Source: Chrysaora quinquecirrha
Lineage: Eukaryota > Cnidaria > Scyphozoa > Semaeostomeae > Pelagiidae
DNA: 64,000 nucleotides
Direction of reading: 5' to 3'
Assembly: GCA_014526335.1 (NCBI GenBank)
Contig: JACTAT010000316.1
Coordinates: forward strand, 124,001-188,000
Shown here: positions 42,501 through 53,699 of the stretch, piece by piece
Numbering within the stretch: position 1 is the first letter of the stretch
How the letters are laid out: every line of letters begins with the position of its first letter
Notes under the pieces: model-generated
What the model was told of the DNA's origin: nothing
Seen by the model: only the letters and a program-made list of their open reading frames with translations
The model's database searches: none
Position numbers and translations under genes: made by a program

Positions 42501-44163
42501 TATTAATTAGCAGATCTGAAGTGATTTACCTGCGAGAAAAGCATGACCTTGGGCCCCCAGCTCAAGAAGATGAAAGTCAGAGGTTCTCTTTTTTCCCTGC
42601 TTGGCCCTCACTCTGTCAAAGAGGAGTGTACATAAAGGATAATGCCAAAAAGAAGCCCAAAGGTTATTGCAACAAAGCTTACCCTGGGCATCCTAATTTG
42701 ATGCCTGGTCTTTTCACTTTTTACTGCGAGCATGGTAAGCAAGTAGCTTCTTTGCCTTGTGTAAACACGGCATTGCCTTGTGTAAGCAAGCTAGATTTTT
42801 GGTATGCTAGTTATGTCTTACAATGTATGAAGTTTTTGAAGGGTTTGATTTTTTCATGCATGTTGGCCCAGACTGATGTGTTTTGCACTTTGTACCCTTT
42901 TTGTATCGATCCGGCACACATTCTGACACTCCCGTTTATTTCGACCCCCGCCAATTAGATCCTGAATGCAGTTGTAGCCCTTCGCATATTTCAATTTCAT
43001 GCATTCAGGTACGTAAGTACTATGTCCGATGTTCATTGCTTTATCCTGCTCGATAGTTTGTAAACCAACATCCAGTACCACATTTGAAACAACAAAAGAT
43101 TTTTCTCAATTTCTTCATCTTCTTGTTCTTATCGTTCTTACAGGGATATGCTATGGCTTTGAGATAATGGAATGCCAAGAGTCTCCAACTATACCCTTTA
43201 GTGTACTAAGAACAAGACTTCCTTCAGGTTAGCTGCTTTCCTATGATATTCCTGTATGAGTAAAAATTAGAGAGATGTTTCAGTCAATGTTTGCAGCCGT
43301 GTGGAATTTGCTGTTACCCCTGATGTATTGACGTGCGTGTTATACTAAGTAACTCTTTCTTACTCTTCTTATTAACTTTTCCTTGGACACTGTTATGACA
43401 AGATAAAAACTCTATTCAATACTGTATTTTAGCGCCGAAAGCAATCATCTATGACAACTGTTGCAATCTGCACCAATACTGCCTTAACAGAGACCCTGGC
43501 TTCTTCAAAAGCTGCAGCTTCTTAGTTGATCGATTTCATTGGAAAAATCACACAGGTGCGTCTTTTTTGCTTTTAAGATGTGACCAATAGTAAAGATGAA
43601 GAAAGGGTCTGCAAATAGTTGCAGATGAGGCTTGACCGTTTCGCTGGTAATGTACTTTAAGATTTTGGATAATCCAGGGTGGTAGGAAGTAAGGGCCTTG
43701 GTATAATTTGGCTAGTGTACGGCGTCTGTAGCGTTTGCTAATATCTAGGGAGAGAAAGGGGGGGGCAAGAGAAATAGGCTAATCGGCCAAAAATAAGATT
43801 GTTGCATAATTACAATTTCATATTACAGCAACATTGTATTATAACAGTAGCAGCTAATCAATAGAAAATAAATTTATGTGTTAATGCAAACAAAGAATTT
43901 CATATAGGGTTCTCTTATCGTTTAACTTCCCCAATACTGCAAGAACTTGTTTGCAACAGGCAATTTAATTTTATTTCTCAGGTTGCGAGGATTGTTACAA
44001 CATTTCAATCCATCCAGAATATGAAAAGCTGAATACTCAAATCAACGAGCAGCAAAATTCAGCTTTGAAAGCCTTGAGGAATCAGCTTTCCTACATGGCA
44101 CCAACAAATTTTATAAAGCACTGCATGCTGTTCATGTTGTTCCGCAACAAAAGCAAAAAATAA
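33506..44163 (+). CDS. KDZ-type transposase, about 11 exons, one damaged splice donor
   Basis: Exons: 33506-33803, 34648-34759, ~37672-37807, ~37904-38025, ~38733-39219, 39667-39811, 40297-40575, 42088-42734, 43144-43227, 43433-43555, 43982-44163; about 870 aa. Exons 6-11 join in perfect phase; borders of exons 3-5 are uncertain. Landmarks: a SWIM/CxC-like cluster (CLSCSDGRRSCQH) in exon 5, NMGEFLVGHDVLRDYLHHF in exon 6, MCDKC and CDATSLAFR in exon 7, YPGHPNLMPGLFTFYC in exon 8, IYDNCCNLHQYCLNRDP and VDRFHWKNH in exon 10, and INEQQNSALK in exon 11. CDATS, IYDN and NEQ are the likely acidic catalytic residues. The exon 7 donor reads ATAAGT instead of GTAAGT (40576). The human HMGXB3 protein contains a domesticated relative. 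The enzyme should cut and paste this element. Confidence 0.8.
34860..37300 (+). repeat. Left ~172-bp satellite array (about 11 units)
   Basis: Units begin gggcgattagagaccaaatt, ttggtacaagattgccaata and end caattgcttaggttgggtga-like sequence; starts near 35706, 35878, 36050, 36222, 36394, 36566, 36738, 36909, 37081 and 37257. The first unit (34860) is split by a 662-bp insert. The array fills the intron between transposase exons 2 and 3. Each unit holds the palindromic word ACCAAATTTTGGT, close to TCCAAAATWTGGTA in the terminal inverted repeats. Confidence 0.9.
34899..35560. mobile_element. 662-bp insert within the first satellite unit
   Basis: Starts CAGTCCTCTC and ends GAGAGGCCTG (inverted), with direct repeats AAGATT at 34893-34898 and 35561-35566. 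The interior carries unusual CG-rich words (cacgcgcgcgcc, cacgcacc) in opposite orientation near both ends, suggesting subterminal inverted motifs. No transposase is encoded. The superfamily is not assigned. Confidence 0.65.
40775..41149. mobile_element. hAT-type MITE in a transposase intron
   Basis: A 375-bp insert with ends CCCAGGGGGGTACTCATT and the inverse AATGAGTAACCCCTGGG-like right end, flanked by a perfect 8-bp duplication AAAATATA (40767-40774, 41150-41157), as for hAT elements. The interior repeats caatatttggggtc several times. It lies between transposase exons 7 and 8. Confidence 0.85.
41581..41956. mobile_element. TA-flanked MITE in the same intron
   Basis: Ends CTCTTAGGTGCCTAATTG and its inverse CAATTAGACACCTAAGAG, flanked by TA on both sides, consistent with a Tc1/mariner-like non-autonomous element. 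Internal C/G-runs (cccccgcttatta) are also seen in a diverged relative near 42905-42965. Confidence 0.75.
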
Positions 44164-44204
44164 CTACATGAAACCTGGGTGGACGGAGCTTCATTATAAT
44201 GTCT

Positions 44205-45000
44205 TAGATTTGCTAGACATACAGTAATTACCGTCGTAATAACAGATTGAACTATTTTAATGTTGTTTAGTTGCTTTGATTATGAATTAGATTTTACATA
44301 AAATTTAATATGGGGTTTTGTCTATACTGGCAATTTTGTACCAAAATTTGGTTTCTAATCGCCCATACTATCAATTTCACCCAACCTAAGCAATTATAGT
44401 TCTTCCAAATGGCGCAGATTGAACTATTTTAATGTTGTTTAGTTGCTTAGCTAATTAATTAGATTTTACATAAAATTTAATATGGTATTTTGTCTATATT
44501 GGCAATCTTGTACCAAAATTTGGTCTCTAATCGCCCATACTATCAATTTCTTCCAACCTAAGCAATTATAGTTCTTCCAAATGGCGCAGATTGAACTATT
44601 TTAATGTTGTTTAGTTGCTTAGCTAATGAATTAGATTTTACACAAGATTTAATATGGTATTTTGTCTATATTGGCAATCTTGTACCAAAATTTGGTCTCT
44701 AATCGCCCATACTATCAATTTCTTCCAACCTAAGCAATTATAGTTCTTCCAAATGGCGCAGATTGAACTATTTTAATGTTGTTTAGTTGCTTAGCTAATG
44801 AATTAGATTTTACATAAAATTTAATATGGTATTTTGTCTATATTTGCAATCTTGTACCAAACTTTGGTCTCTAATCGCCCATACTATCAATTTCACCCAA
44901 CCTAAGCAATTATAGTTCTTCCAAATGGCGCAGATTGAACTATTTTAATGTTGTTTAGTTGCTTAGCTAATGAATTAGATTTTACATAAAATTTGAATGT
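44205..45000 (-). repeat. Right ~172-bp satellite array (about 4.6 units, inverted)
   Basis: The same unit as at 34860-37300 but in reverse complement, with ccaaaatttggt.tctaatcgccca at about 44333, 44505, 44685 and 44858. It begins about 40 bp after the transposase stop, so it lies between the two convergent genes. The last partial unit fades near 45040. Confidence 0.9.
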
Positions 45001-45039
45001 GGGTATGATGGGCAATCTTTGACCAAATTTTGGTCACAA

Positions 45040-46579
45040 TCAGAAATCCCGCCAAGAAATATTGATAGCTACCTGAAATTGCTGAAATGTAAAATTAAAA
45101 CCATCTGCAGTAAAGCGGTAACAAAGAACATGTTACAAAAATAATACAGTTTACAAATCAAACATGAAATTATTAGTCTGTTTTAAATATGGGCTTCAAA
45201 AGCAACTATTCTTCTCGCGAACATGATTGGAACCCTATCTTCCACGTGTAGTAGGAAAGCTAAACACTAGAAAAGAAAAGGAAATGAAATAAACCTATGC
45301 TCCTTTTGATTTCGCTTCTAATTTAATGAAAAAATTACTGTACAATGTCCCTGATGAACGACGTTTAGAAAAAATTAGTTAAACAATGTTTGGTCTTCTT
45401 CTACCAATGCTTCAAGAAACGTTTTTTGAAATATTTAATTCAGTTGCAATACTCTTTTGTTAATCTTTAGTTTTAGTATTACAACTAGCAAAGAAAATGA
45501 TGTTAATCATCAAGTAACCTGTACAACATGTTCAAGAAATAATAGTGAGGTATAGTTGTAATCACATTGAAGCAATTAACATAAAATCTAACCTCTGGAG
45601 ACAAGGCATTTGTATTAAGCGTCGTTCGAGCAGAGATGCTGATTGCTGAATATTTTGCAATTTTAGAACTGCGTTGCATTATAAATTCTCCAAGTTTCTG
45701 TTCCTGTTGAAGGAAAATATTGTTCAGATTTCAAGCTAAGAAAGTCAACCGCTAGTGCTTACAACAAACACAAAGCACAGAACGGAAAAAGTGTTACATT
45801 GGTTCTTTAACAGAATGTTCACCACGGAAAATCGATTTAACAGATCCTTAAACAAGAAGCAATGAATCAATATTATCAACAAATTTGAATTTACTCAAAT
45901 TACATACCGTAGTTCAACTTACCGTATCATCTGTGAGAAGCCACATAGCATTAAACGAGATATCTCTCAGGGCAGCATATTTGTGGCAGTCAAACAGCTT
46001 CACTCTTGGAGAAAATATGGACCCCGCTACTATGCTTGCAAAGTATTTCTACGAAAAAATCAAACACGTTATCTTGTGTGTAATTAAAAAATCTTAACGT
46101 AATACAAACAGAAACACTATTTTATCGAATTTGTTTAACCCTTTTTTAACGTCAATGCATATAAAAATAACGAAAATTGCGGGGGCGTAACAGCACTGGA
46201 GGTTCTGCCATCCATCTTTACGGCGTTAGATGAAATTTGAATGACACCGCACACAAAATTGAGATAATATTTTTCACCTTACATTGAGACGTTGTTGGCA
46301 ATGGCATATGAAAGGGAGGGCTGGAAGGTGCAAGTGCCTCCGGGAACCAAAGTACAGAAGACACAAAATTGTGAGATATAGTAGTAATAAAATAGTTCAA
46401 AAAATCAACGTTTGACTGTAAAAAGAATAGAGAGGGCACAATTCTATATCATTCAAGCATAGTTTATCGCAGACATTTTGCTCATTTTCGCAAACAAACT
46501 CTTATGCCTTGTTGGTGTCCAGAACCAGGATTCTTTACTAGATCAGCTGTAATACAATAATATATTAACAATTCTTACT
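45040..46579. other. Spacer between right array and OTU gene
   Basis: No convincing coding or repeat structure. It contains the 3' flank of the minus-strand OTU gene. Confidence 0.5.
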
Positions 46580-49500
46580 TCAATAGCCTTCTCGTGCTTC
46601 TGAAGCATCTTCTTCAGTGTTCTCTTTCATTCGAATGAAGTCAGGCTGTTCACCAGCGCAATAAACATGGTAATCTCGTAAACAATATTTGCAGCAGATC
46701 TTCTCATCACATTGAACACCAAAGTTTCGGCAACAAAGCTTTCCAAGAAGGCAAAATCCAAAAGCATAAGTAGCTGATCGATCCACAGGTTCAACTAGCG
46801 GCACAACATGATTTACGGGACCATTTGGCGTAGAAGGCACCCAAAGAACAAAAGCTTTCGATTCAAATCTTTCATTGACATTATGAGGTACCTCTTCTCT
46901 ACTTGAAAAAGATCTGATGTTGACTTCCAGAGCAGCAGAAATTATAAACAAATACATTATGGCTGCGTAAAAAAGGCATAACAAATCAGAATAAAAATCA
47001 ATATAATAGCAATAATGTCATCTTATGGTAATGGAAATGAAAGATATCTTCAACATACAGGCATATCTGTAGACATTCTTTGCATTTTGAAGCAACTCTT
47101 CACGCAATGTTGCCTTCAGTCGCTCTTCCGAAGAAATTACACCCTGAAACTGAGCTGCCACATCATCTGTGGTGATGTGGTATGCCAGATTTGTCTCATG
47201 TGTACTCAAGTCATGTAGCTAGAGGCAGAAAGCAGATATGTATCAATTATCTTCCAACTTACAATTTTGTATAATATTGTAAATAGAGTAGTTTCTTTAG
47301 TTTAAGCTATGATTTTTGTTTGAAAAATATTTCATTCATGTGTTCAATGAAAAGTTCAGTGATGAAATATTATCAATTGTATCAACAGATTAATGGTAAA
47401 ATCCAAAATATTGAGATCAGCATGGTTTTCCTGTTTGGACAAAAATTATTGTAATAATAGCAGATAACAAGAAACAAAATTGCAATGAAATGTAGCTTAT
47501 TCATGTACAACCAGCTGCAATCCTTGTTACACAAGGTTTTTGCCAACTGCTTTGAGCACGTTAAGCTTTCAAATAATTTAAGAATGATACCATTCCGAGA
47601 GTTTCATCCTCAGGGTTTACTCCGTAGCGCAAGGCAGCTAATTTGATCCATGCCCAATTCTTCTCACTGGAAAACAAAGTGACAGACAAAGATCTGTACA
47701 GGCATGTTCCATCCCCTTTGACTCGCACTGGCTCTTTTCCCATTGCAGCAATCTCCTCTGGTACTAGATGCCGATACCTTAAAGCAAGAGTAATTTTCAA
47801 GAATCTATCCTTAACAAAGTGTCGTAGCTTACAAACACAACACATTTAATGTTGAGATGACAGGGACTGGATGGGACTTGAACCCATAACTCATTTCCAC
47901 ATTTAGAAATGTGTGTTGGCTTTACACTACCAGCCTTTACCTTGTCATCAGTTTCGAAAAATTGCATAGCTACTCCTGATGTATTATGAATAAGAAAACA
48001 TTAGCATATTTATGACATGAATAGGTAACATATCAAACAACTGAATGGCAATTAGCTTGATATGAAATGTGCTTTGTAAAGGAATACGCAATGTCTCAAA
48101 ATGGGAAAGTAACCAAATCTATATGTTACAACACTAAAATCTTATCCAAAAGACACCCAGTTATTTTTATCGCCAATTATATAACTCAGGGTCCAGAGAG
48201 GATTGATACATAAATCAATATACAGTCTTATGAACTATGAATCAGAAATTCCATTTCCGAATGCTAGACATTGCTTTTCTCTTCGAGTTAACTAGTGGTA
48301 GAGCTGAAACGGCATCTCCTGATCAAAGAATGTGACACTGATGAATTGTTGTGCGATAAAGTGACAAAGTTTCCAAATGGAACAACAGGAGAAAATGAGA
48401 AATCTTAATTTTTACAACTCACCATTCTTCTACCATCTCATTTCTAATTTCACCAATCACCAGATTCATGCAGGCTCTTGGACAGACATCCAGAGCTTTC
48501 TTCAAGTCAGCATAGCTCTCTACTTCAGAGACTTCACCCAAAAAATGCTCACACTCTTCTGGGGTCCAACTGTAGTTCTAAATTCAAAAGATCATTTTTC
48601 ACCAATTTAATTTTGTTCATAATGGCTAATTAACTCTGCTGTGTTACTCAACGTAACACAATCATTCCAAGTTAAACAGCCTCAGGGCATTTCCAAATTT
48701 ATCAAAATAGGATAAAAATCATTGATTGAAAGTCAAGAAATAAGTCGAAGAAAGAATGCGAGTTGAAGATCAAGGGCCAGCTTGTGTTGATCTATCATTG
48801 TCTAAGACCATTACAAGAATTTACGATTGACTTCACATTCAGCACAATTGTAATGTTTAGACCAAAAGTTGCTTTATGTTTCGGAAAAGCCTGCAAGGCC
48901 CACGTTTCTCAGTTTACAATAGATCAAAGTAAAAAACATAGACTTTATCATGGACCTTTGGCTACGAAAAGGCAGAGAAATCAGCTATGTCTGTGGCTTT
49001 CACCTGTCAGTAGCCAAAGCATGTTGCCTCATTCTCGCAGGGAAACTTACCTCAGACATCGATATTAAATGCTGTAAAAGCACACTGTCTCTAGGGTTTT
49101 CTTCATCAAAGACACTGCTTCCTTCTCCACTGTTATCCGCATCTGCGCTTCCAGGTCTTTCATTTTCAACATCTTCTTCCTCTGGCAAAGCACCACCACT
49201 TTCTGGATCAGTACCAGCATTCTCTTCATTTGCCTCTCCACTACCAGCGTTATCCCTCTGCCTAGGCTGCTCAGCTTTCTTTTGCTTTGCATAATCCATA
49301 CAATGAGAAAGAATCGTATCTAGGGTGTCCACGTCAAAGCGTGGCCTTTTATTGGGCGATTGAAAATTGACTGACTCTGGTCACCATACTGGACGGATGG
49401 AAGCTGTCCATGTTTTATTTTTGATCAAGTCTTGATAGAAATTTAAATAACATTTATCAGCAATATTAAAACAAAGGCATCATGCACTTTCGACACAACA

Positions 49501-51129
49501 TGGCAATAGGGTATAGGGTGAAAGGGTATAAACTTGGTACAATGTTTCCACTCATTCTTCTTAGCTAAAAAGAAGTTTTTTAGCAATCAACATGCAATTC
49601 ATTAAATAATGAACATAACTGACTTAAACAATGATAACTTGTAAGAAGGGAAAAAAGGATTTGCTATACAAGAACATACCATTTCCCAGAACTGCTTGAC
49701 AAATCAAGGTCCTTTTCTCGTCTACAGGACATTCATTAATAATGTCATGCCGAAGAAGCTTTTGCATGACAAATTCATCAAGATGTATATTGTAAAAGCA
49801 CAATCTCAAACACATGATAGCAGCTTATTCTAAAATTTTCTTGACAGAAGGCAAAGGAGAATTTCATGCAGAATAGTCAAAAACAGAAAGAAGCTTTAAG
49901 AGACTTGAACTTCAAATTTGGTTGGGAGAAACCTTTTTTGGATTTTTACAAAGGGGGAGGTTGCCTGTAGTAAAATGGTACAATGATATTTTCCAGGTTA
50001 GAAAGATTTCTCCATTTAACTCCCCTTTTCCCCTTCATCTTCTCTAGTTTCTTATGTAAAATACGTGTGAAACGATATAAATTATGTGTGAGTTATATTT
50101 AAAGCACAACTACCCATGATCTAAAATAATTTATAAATTAACAAAGCTCAACAAATTATTCGAATTGTGTTAATTTTCTAGTATTTCAAATACAATACAA
50201 TTAGTCAGGCTACCTTTTTCTAATGATTCTTCAGCAGGAGTCATATTTTGCTGTTGTTGCATTGCAGCAATGGCTGCTTTTTTGAATTCAGCCTGTACAA
50301 CAGGGTTATCTGCGAATTCTTTGAATGCAGAATGACCTGAAAGGCAGAAGACAATACAAAATAGAAAATATGTAATAATGGAACACTCTACATGAATAAG
50401 AAATTTTATTGACTGAATGGGATTGAAAAACAAATCTTACCTGTCCATCGCACATGCACATTACCATCTCTGTCATTCAGCAAAGACAAAGCAACAGTTG
50501 GGGTGTGTGTCTTTACCATCCACTCGTTTAGCTGGAAATTAAGATTTACAAGAAATAGTCCTCCATAGAATAAAAAATGCAGCTATTTAATAAAAGAGCA
50601 TTGTCTCGGAATGTGGCAATTAGGAAAACTTATCAGTTGAATGAAGATTTTTATGACAGGGATAACATATTCACATCAAGTATGAAGAACTAACCATTGT
50701 TTCCATTCTTTTGAGAGTTCTTGCATTTGTCCTTGTTCTCTCTCTCCCGTCCTTCAAAAATTCTTTTCTTTTAGCACCACGTTTACGCTGAGAAGTATAG
50801 AAATAATTAAAAAAAAAATTTTAATTATCACATATTGGCTTAATGGATTACAAATTATTGGACGATCTTGTACCAAATTGGGTCTCAAATCACCCAGACA
50901 TCCTATTTTGCATGACTTGCATGATTTTTCAGATTTACTATGGAGATTGAAATAAAGTAATGTTGTTCAATTGTTTAAAAACATTTGTAGATTGTAAGAC
51001 GTTACCCACTGATATTCCAGTAGGCCCATCCTCAGCAGCAGCAGCTGCAGCTCCTTCTCCTTCTTCATTTACCAACTCTTCCATTACTTCATCTATATCT
51101 GGGTTTACTATTTGCTCTTCTAAATCCAT
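46580..51129 (-). CDS. OTU-domain cysteine peptidase, ten exons, intact
   Basis: Exons from the ATG at 51129: 51010-51129, 50695-50787, 50441-50531, 50214-50336, 49680-49823, 49051-49319, 48423-48577, 47591-47777, 47059-47218, 46580-46923. All junctions agree in phase and give 561 aa with no stop. Exon 8 has the OTU nucleophile motif VKGDGTCLYRSLS (Cys catalytic); exon 10 has GPVNHVVPLV, placing the catalytic His. A Cys-rich end follows (CDEKICCKYC). The N-terminal half is acidic and Ala-rich, then charged; it is unassigned. OTU enzymes usually remove ubiquitin. The gene starts inside the right TIR and converges on the transposase, so it is cargo of the KDZ element rather than host sequence. 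Its intactness suggests selection or recent activity. Confidence 0.8.
47855..47945 (-). repeat. tRNA-derived fragment (SINE or tRNA pseudogene)
   Basis: On the minus strand ATGGGTTCAAGTCCCAT forms a perfect T arm with a B-box-like GGTTCAAGTCC. It is preceded by an anticodon-arm-like hairpin (CACATTTCTAAATGTG) and a D-arm-like GGCTGGTAGTGTAAAGCC. The anticodon loop is not standard length and the acceptor stem is unclear, so a functional tRNA is unlikely. It lies in the OTU intron between exons 7 and 8. Confidence 0.4.
50858..50905 (-). repeat. Lone copy of the satellite head in OTU intron 1
   Basis: Read on the minus strand: tctgggtgatttgagaccca followed by atttggtacaagatcgtcc. This matches the head of the 172-bp unit (gggcgattagagaccaaatt...). 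It is a single, diverged copy about 420 bp from the right terminus. Confidence 0.6.
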
Positions 51130-51274
51130 TTTAAATCGCTGTCAATTTGTAACTCGGTATTTTACCTGAAAGCAAACTAGTTAGCTGGTTCTTAGTAAGA
51201 AATCAAATTCACGTTGATGGGATGGGAAGCCCTGTCTCATAAGCCTCGTTCCAATATGAAAATTGTAGTAAATG

Positions 51275-51326
51275 TCCTTTTTTGGCTGGGTGGATAAATA
51301 CCAAATTTTGGACTCATTTATTCCTC
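51275..51326 (-). repeat. Right terminal inverted repeat of the KDZ element
   Basis: On the minus strand GAGGAATAAATGAGTCCAAA, then ATTTGGTATTTATCCACCC and AGCC. Partner of 33320-33371. Followed on the plus strand by the AGTTGAA duplication. Confidence 0.8.
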
Positions 51327-51841
51327 AGTTGAAGCCCATTCGTTCTTTTGTGGATTGGGCAGAAGCATGGTGTGTTTACGCTAGCATTATCAATCAGGTT
51401 AACAAAATTAAGTTGGGGGATCTTCTGTCATATTTTTTGTTGATTGCAAGAATGACCAGAGACACCCAACATCTTGGTCTCAGCTGGTTGGAATATGACC
51501 GCCACTTTCGTAAGAAGGCAGCTGGTAATGGCAACGTATTGTGGGGAGAATATGACCTTTCTCTCTATATGGGACATGTTTTCCAGTCAAGCAAGCCAAC
51601 GAATTCGAATGCCTCCACTAGCGCTAGTAGTGGGTCTGTTAGAATCTGCTATAGCTGGAATTTCCGTTCCTGCAAGTATATGCCTTGTAGATTTCGTCAC
51701 GTATGCTTGCGATGTCAGGGTCGTCATCCTGCTAAAAGCTGTAGTACATCGCTGGCCGTGAAACCGGATTCTGATGGAGCTCAAAAAGGTCAAGATCTCC
51801 CTCTCCTCCTTCCTCGAAGAGTAAGAGAAATAAATGACTAG
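51327..51841 (+). pseudogene. DIRS-like ORF1, C-terminal half
   Basis: Resumes with LKPIRSFVDWAEAWCVYAS and GLSWLEYDRHFRKKAAGNG. It ends in a Cys/His cluster (CYSWNFRSCKYMPCRF, RHVCLRC, then HPAKSC) like that closing ORF1 of metazoan DIRS elements. Directly continuous with the half at 32767-33319 once the KDZ element is removed. Confidence 0.8.
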
Positions 51842-51864
51842 AGACGGATGCAGATTTTTGTTCT

Positions 51865-52650
51865 GTGACTAACTTTGATTTCCCTCAGATTTGTTACATT
51901 ACTCCATTGAAGTTATACATGTTGGAGTATTATTTGGGCCTTTTCTCTCATATGGATAGTAATTGGCTTTTGCAGGGTTTAAAGGACGGCTTTAGGATAG
52001 GTATTGAAGCTGATCACCTGGAATTCTCTTCAAAAAACTGTCCTTCTGCGTTAAGACAACCAGATATTATAGATAAATATCTGTTGGTTGAGTTAAGTTA
52101 TGGATCAATTGCTGGGCCGTTTAGTGAGCCACCTATTGATGGTTTGGTTGTAAATCGTTTCGGAGTAATTCCAAAATCAGAGCCCGGGAAATGGAGACTT
52201 ATAACTGATTTATCTTATCCACATGAAAATAGTGTCAACAGCCAAATTCCATCTGCTCTGCTAAAATGGAGATTTCGTTTCCGGAGGAAAAGATTATTAA
52301 AGTTAAAACTTTATTAGAGGAATGGCATAACCGTAAAACTGGGACTAAAAGAAAACTCTTGTCTTTAGTTGGCTTATTGCAACACTGTTCGCAAGCTATA
52401 CCCTTGTGCAAGGTATTTTTGCGTCGTCTCATTGATCGGGCACATTCAGTGAAGGAATTACACCATTTTGTTCATCTTACCCTGTGGGAGAGGGACGATT
52501 TGAACTGGTGGAATCTTCTGTTCCAACGATGGAATGGGCGTAGCCTGTTTATTCTCGCTGGTTTGGAGTCTGGAGTCAGCAGAGAAGCCAATGTTCCGCA
52601 AGCAAGTGCCAGCAGATTGGCTGAGACACTTGGTGTTTCCACCTTGGATT
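51865..52650 (+). pseudogene. DIRS-like reverse transcriptase / RNase H, internally deleted
   Basis: The RT start is clear (VVNRFGVIPKSEPGKWRLIT, DLSYPHENSVNSQIPS), ending near 52255. The next residues (MEISFPEEKIIKVKTLLEEW) belong downstream of the RT palm, so the catalytic core was deleted at about 52260. RNase H-like sequence follows (LLQHCSQAIPLCKVFLRRL, ERDDLNWWN) with a stop near 52650. A non-autonomous copy. Confidence 0.75.
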
Positions 52651-53500
52651 AAAAGTGGCAGCAATTATTAAAAGAATCGTTAGCTAAGACGACGCAAAAA
52701 ACTTATTCATCTGCACAGAAACAGTTTTTAAACTTTTGTGTTAAATTCAACGTGGTTCACGAGAATGGCTCACTGCTCCCGTCTTCAGAGCTAACTATGC
52801 TTCGCTTTATATCATCGTTAAGTGAGTCTCATCAAGCGTCCACTATTCGGGTTTATCTTTCTGCTGTAAGATCGTTGCACATTATGCATGGTTATTCTGA
52901 TCTGATGATTAATTGTTGCCGCATACCTATGGTGTTAAAAGGTATCAAAAGATGTGGGTCAAGCAACAGGCAGCCTAAAATGCCGATTACTCCTTTAGTT
53001 TTAGCTGCTGTTAAGTCTCAACTTGATTTTGATACTTATGAAGATAGAATGTTTTGGGCTGCTTGCTGTACAGCGTTTTTCGGTTTTTTAAGATCTGCGG
53101 AATTTACTACCACAAAACAGAATTTGAGTGATAATAGGTCAGCAGCCATTCCCTTCGAAAATTTTTCTTACTCTGTGTTTTTCTAAGACGGATCAATTCG
53201 GACAAGGTTGTAGGTTAATTTTAGCCCGTTCTGAGTCTTTATTTGCCCGGTAGAAGCGTTAATGTCTTATTTGTGGCGGCGGGGTAACAAAGAGTCTAAG
53301 TTTTTTCAAAAGTCTAAGTTTTTTCATAAGCTTAAATCCAATTTGAAATTGTGTGGCTTTGCTGGTAATTATATGTTACATAGTTTTTGGGTAGGAGCGG
53401 CTTCAACTGCCGCAGCTTTAGGCTTTCCGAAAATATCTTTTAAAAGCATTGGGTCTCTGGTCTAGCGACGCTTACAGCTGCTATATAAAGTTGCCAGCAC
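52651..53500 (+). pseudogene. DIRS-like tyrosine recombinase
   Basis: Starts LAKTTQKTYSSAQKQFLNFC and continues with STIRVYLSAVRSLH and FWAACCTAFFGFLRSAEF (catalytic Arg region). After frameshifts near 53180-53260 the C-terminal part appears with HSFWVGAASTAAALGFPK near 53380. The usual HxxR box is HSFW, so the second catalytic Arg is lost. The terminal Tyr region is frameshifted after 53460. It would integrate the circular cDNA of the element. Confidence 0.75.
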
Positions 53501-53699
53501 AAAGTCTTTTTGTGGCTTCCAAATCATTAGGACAGCTCAACGCATTTAAATGAGTGATTATATATGAATTATTGTATTGAGTTGCAATGAATGTCTGCTT
53601 TTTTTTGCAATGCTTTAAGGGATATCCATATTAGGGATGTTTCTTAAGGGTGTGTACCTGGTTCAAAAAGGATTGGTTGGGAAAGCTCTGTTACCCATG

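Larger units (their letters stand above)
33320..51326. mobile_element. 18-kb KDZ-superfamily DNA transposon with transposase and OTU genes
   Basis: The terminal inverted repeats are about 50 bp: the left arm at 33320-33371 and the reverse complement of 51275-51326 share TTATCCACCCAGCC and TCCAAAAT.TGGTA, among others. They are flanked by AGTTGAA at 33313-33319 and 51327-51333 (GAGTTGAA against CAGTTGAA over eight bases). Removing the element and one repeat restores the DIRS-like ORF1 in phase (SEL|KPIRSF). Inside are two convergent spliced genes starting near each end and inverted satellite arrays. Size, TIRs and an ~8-bp duplication fit the Zisupton/KDZ group as I remember it. Assignment rests on the transposase motifs. 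Confidence 0.85.

Noticed and set aside
46580..51129. OTU gene as an ordinary host gene flanked by transposons
   Set aside because: It lies wholly between the inverted repeats of the KDZ element, and removing that whole interval restores the DIRS reading frame, so it moved with the element.
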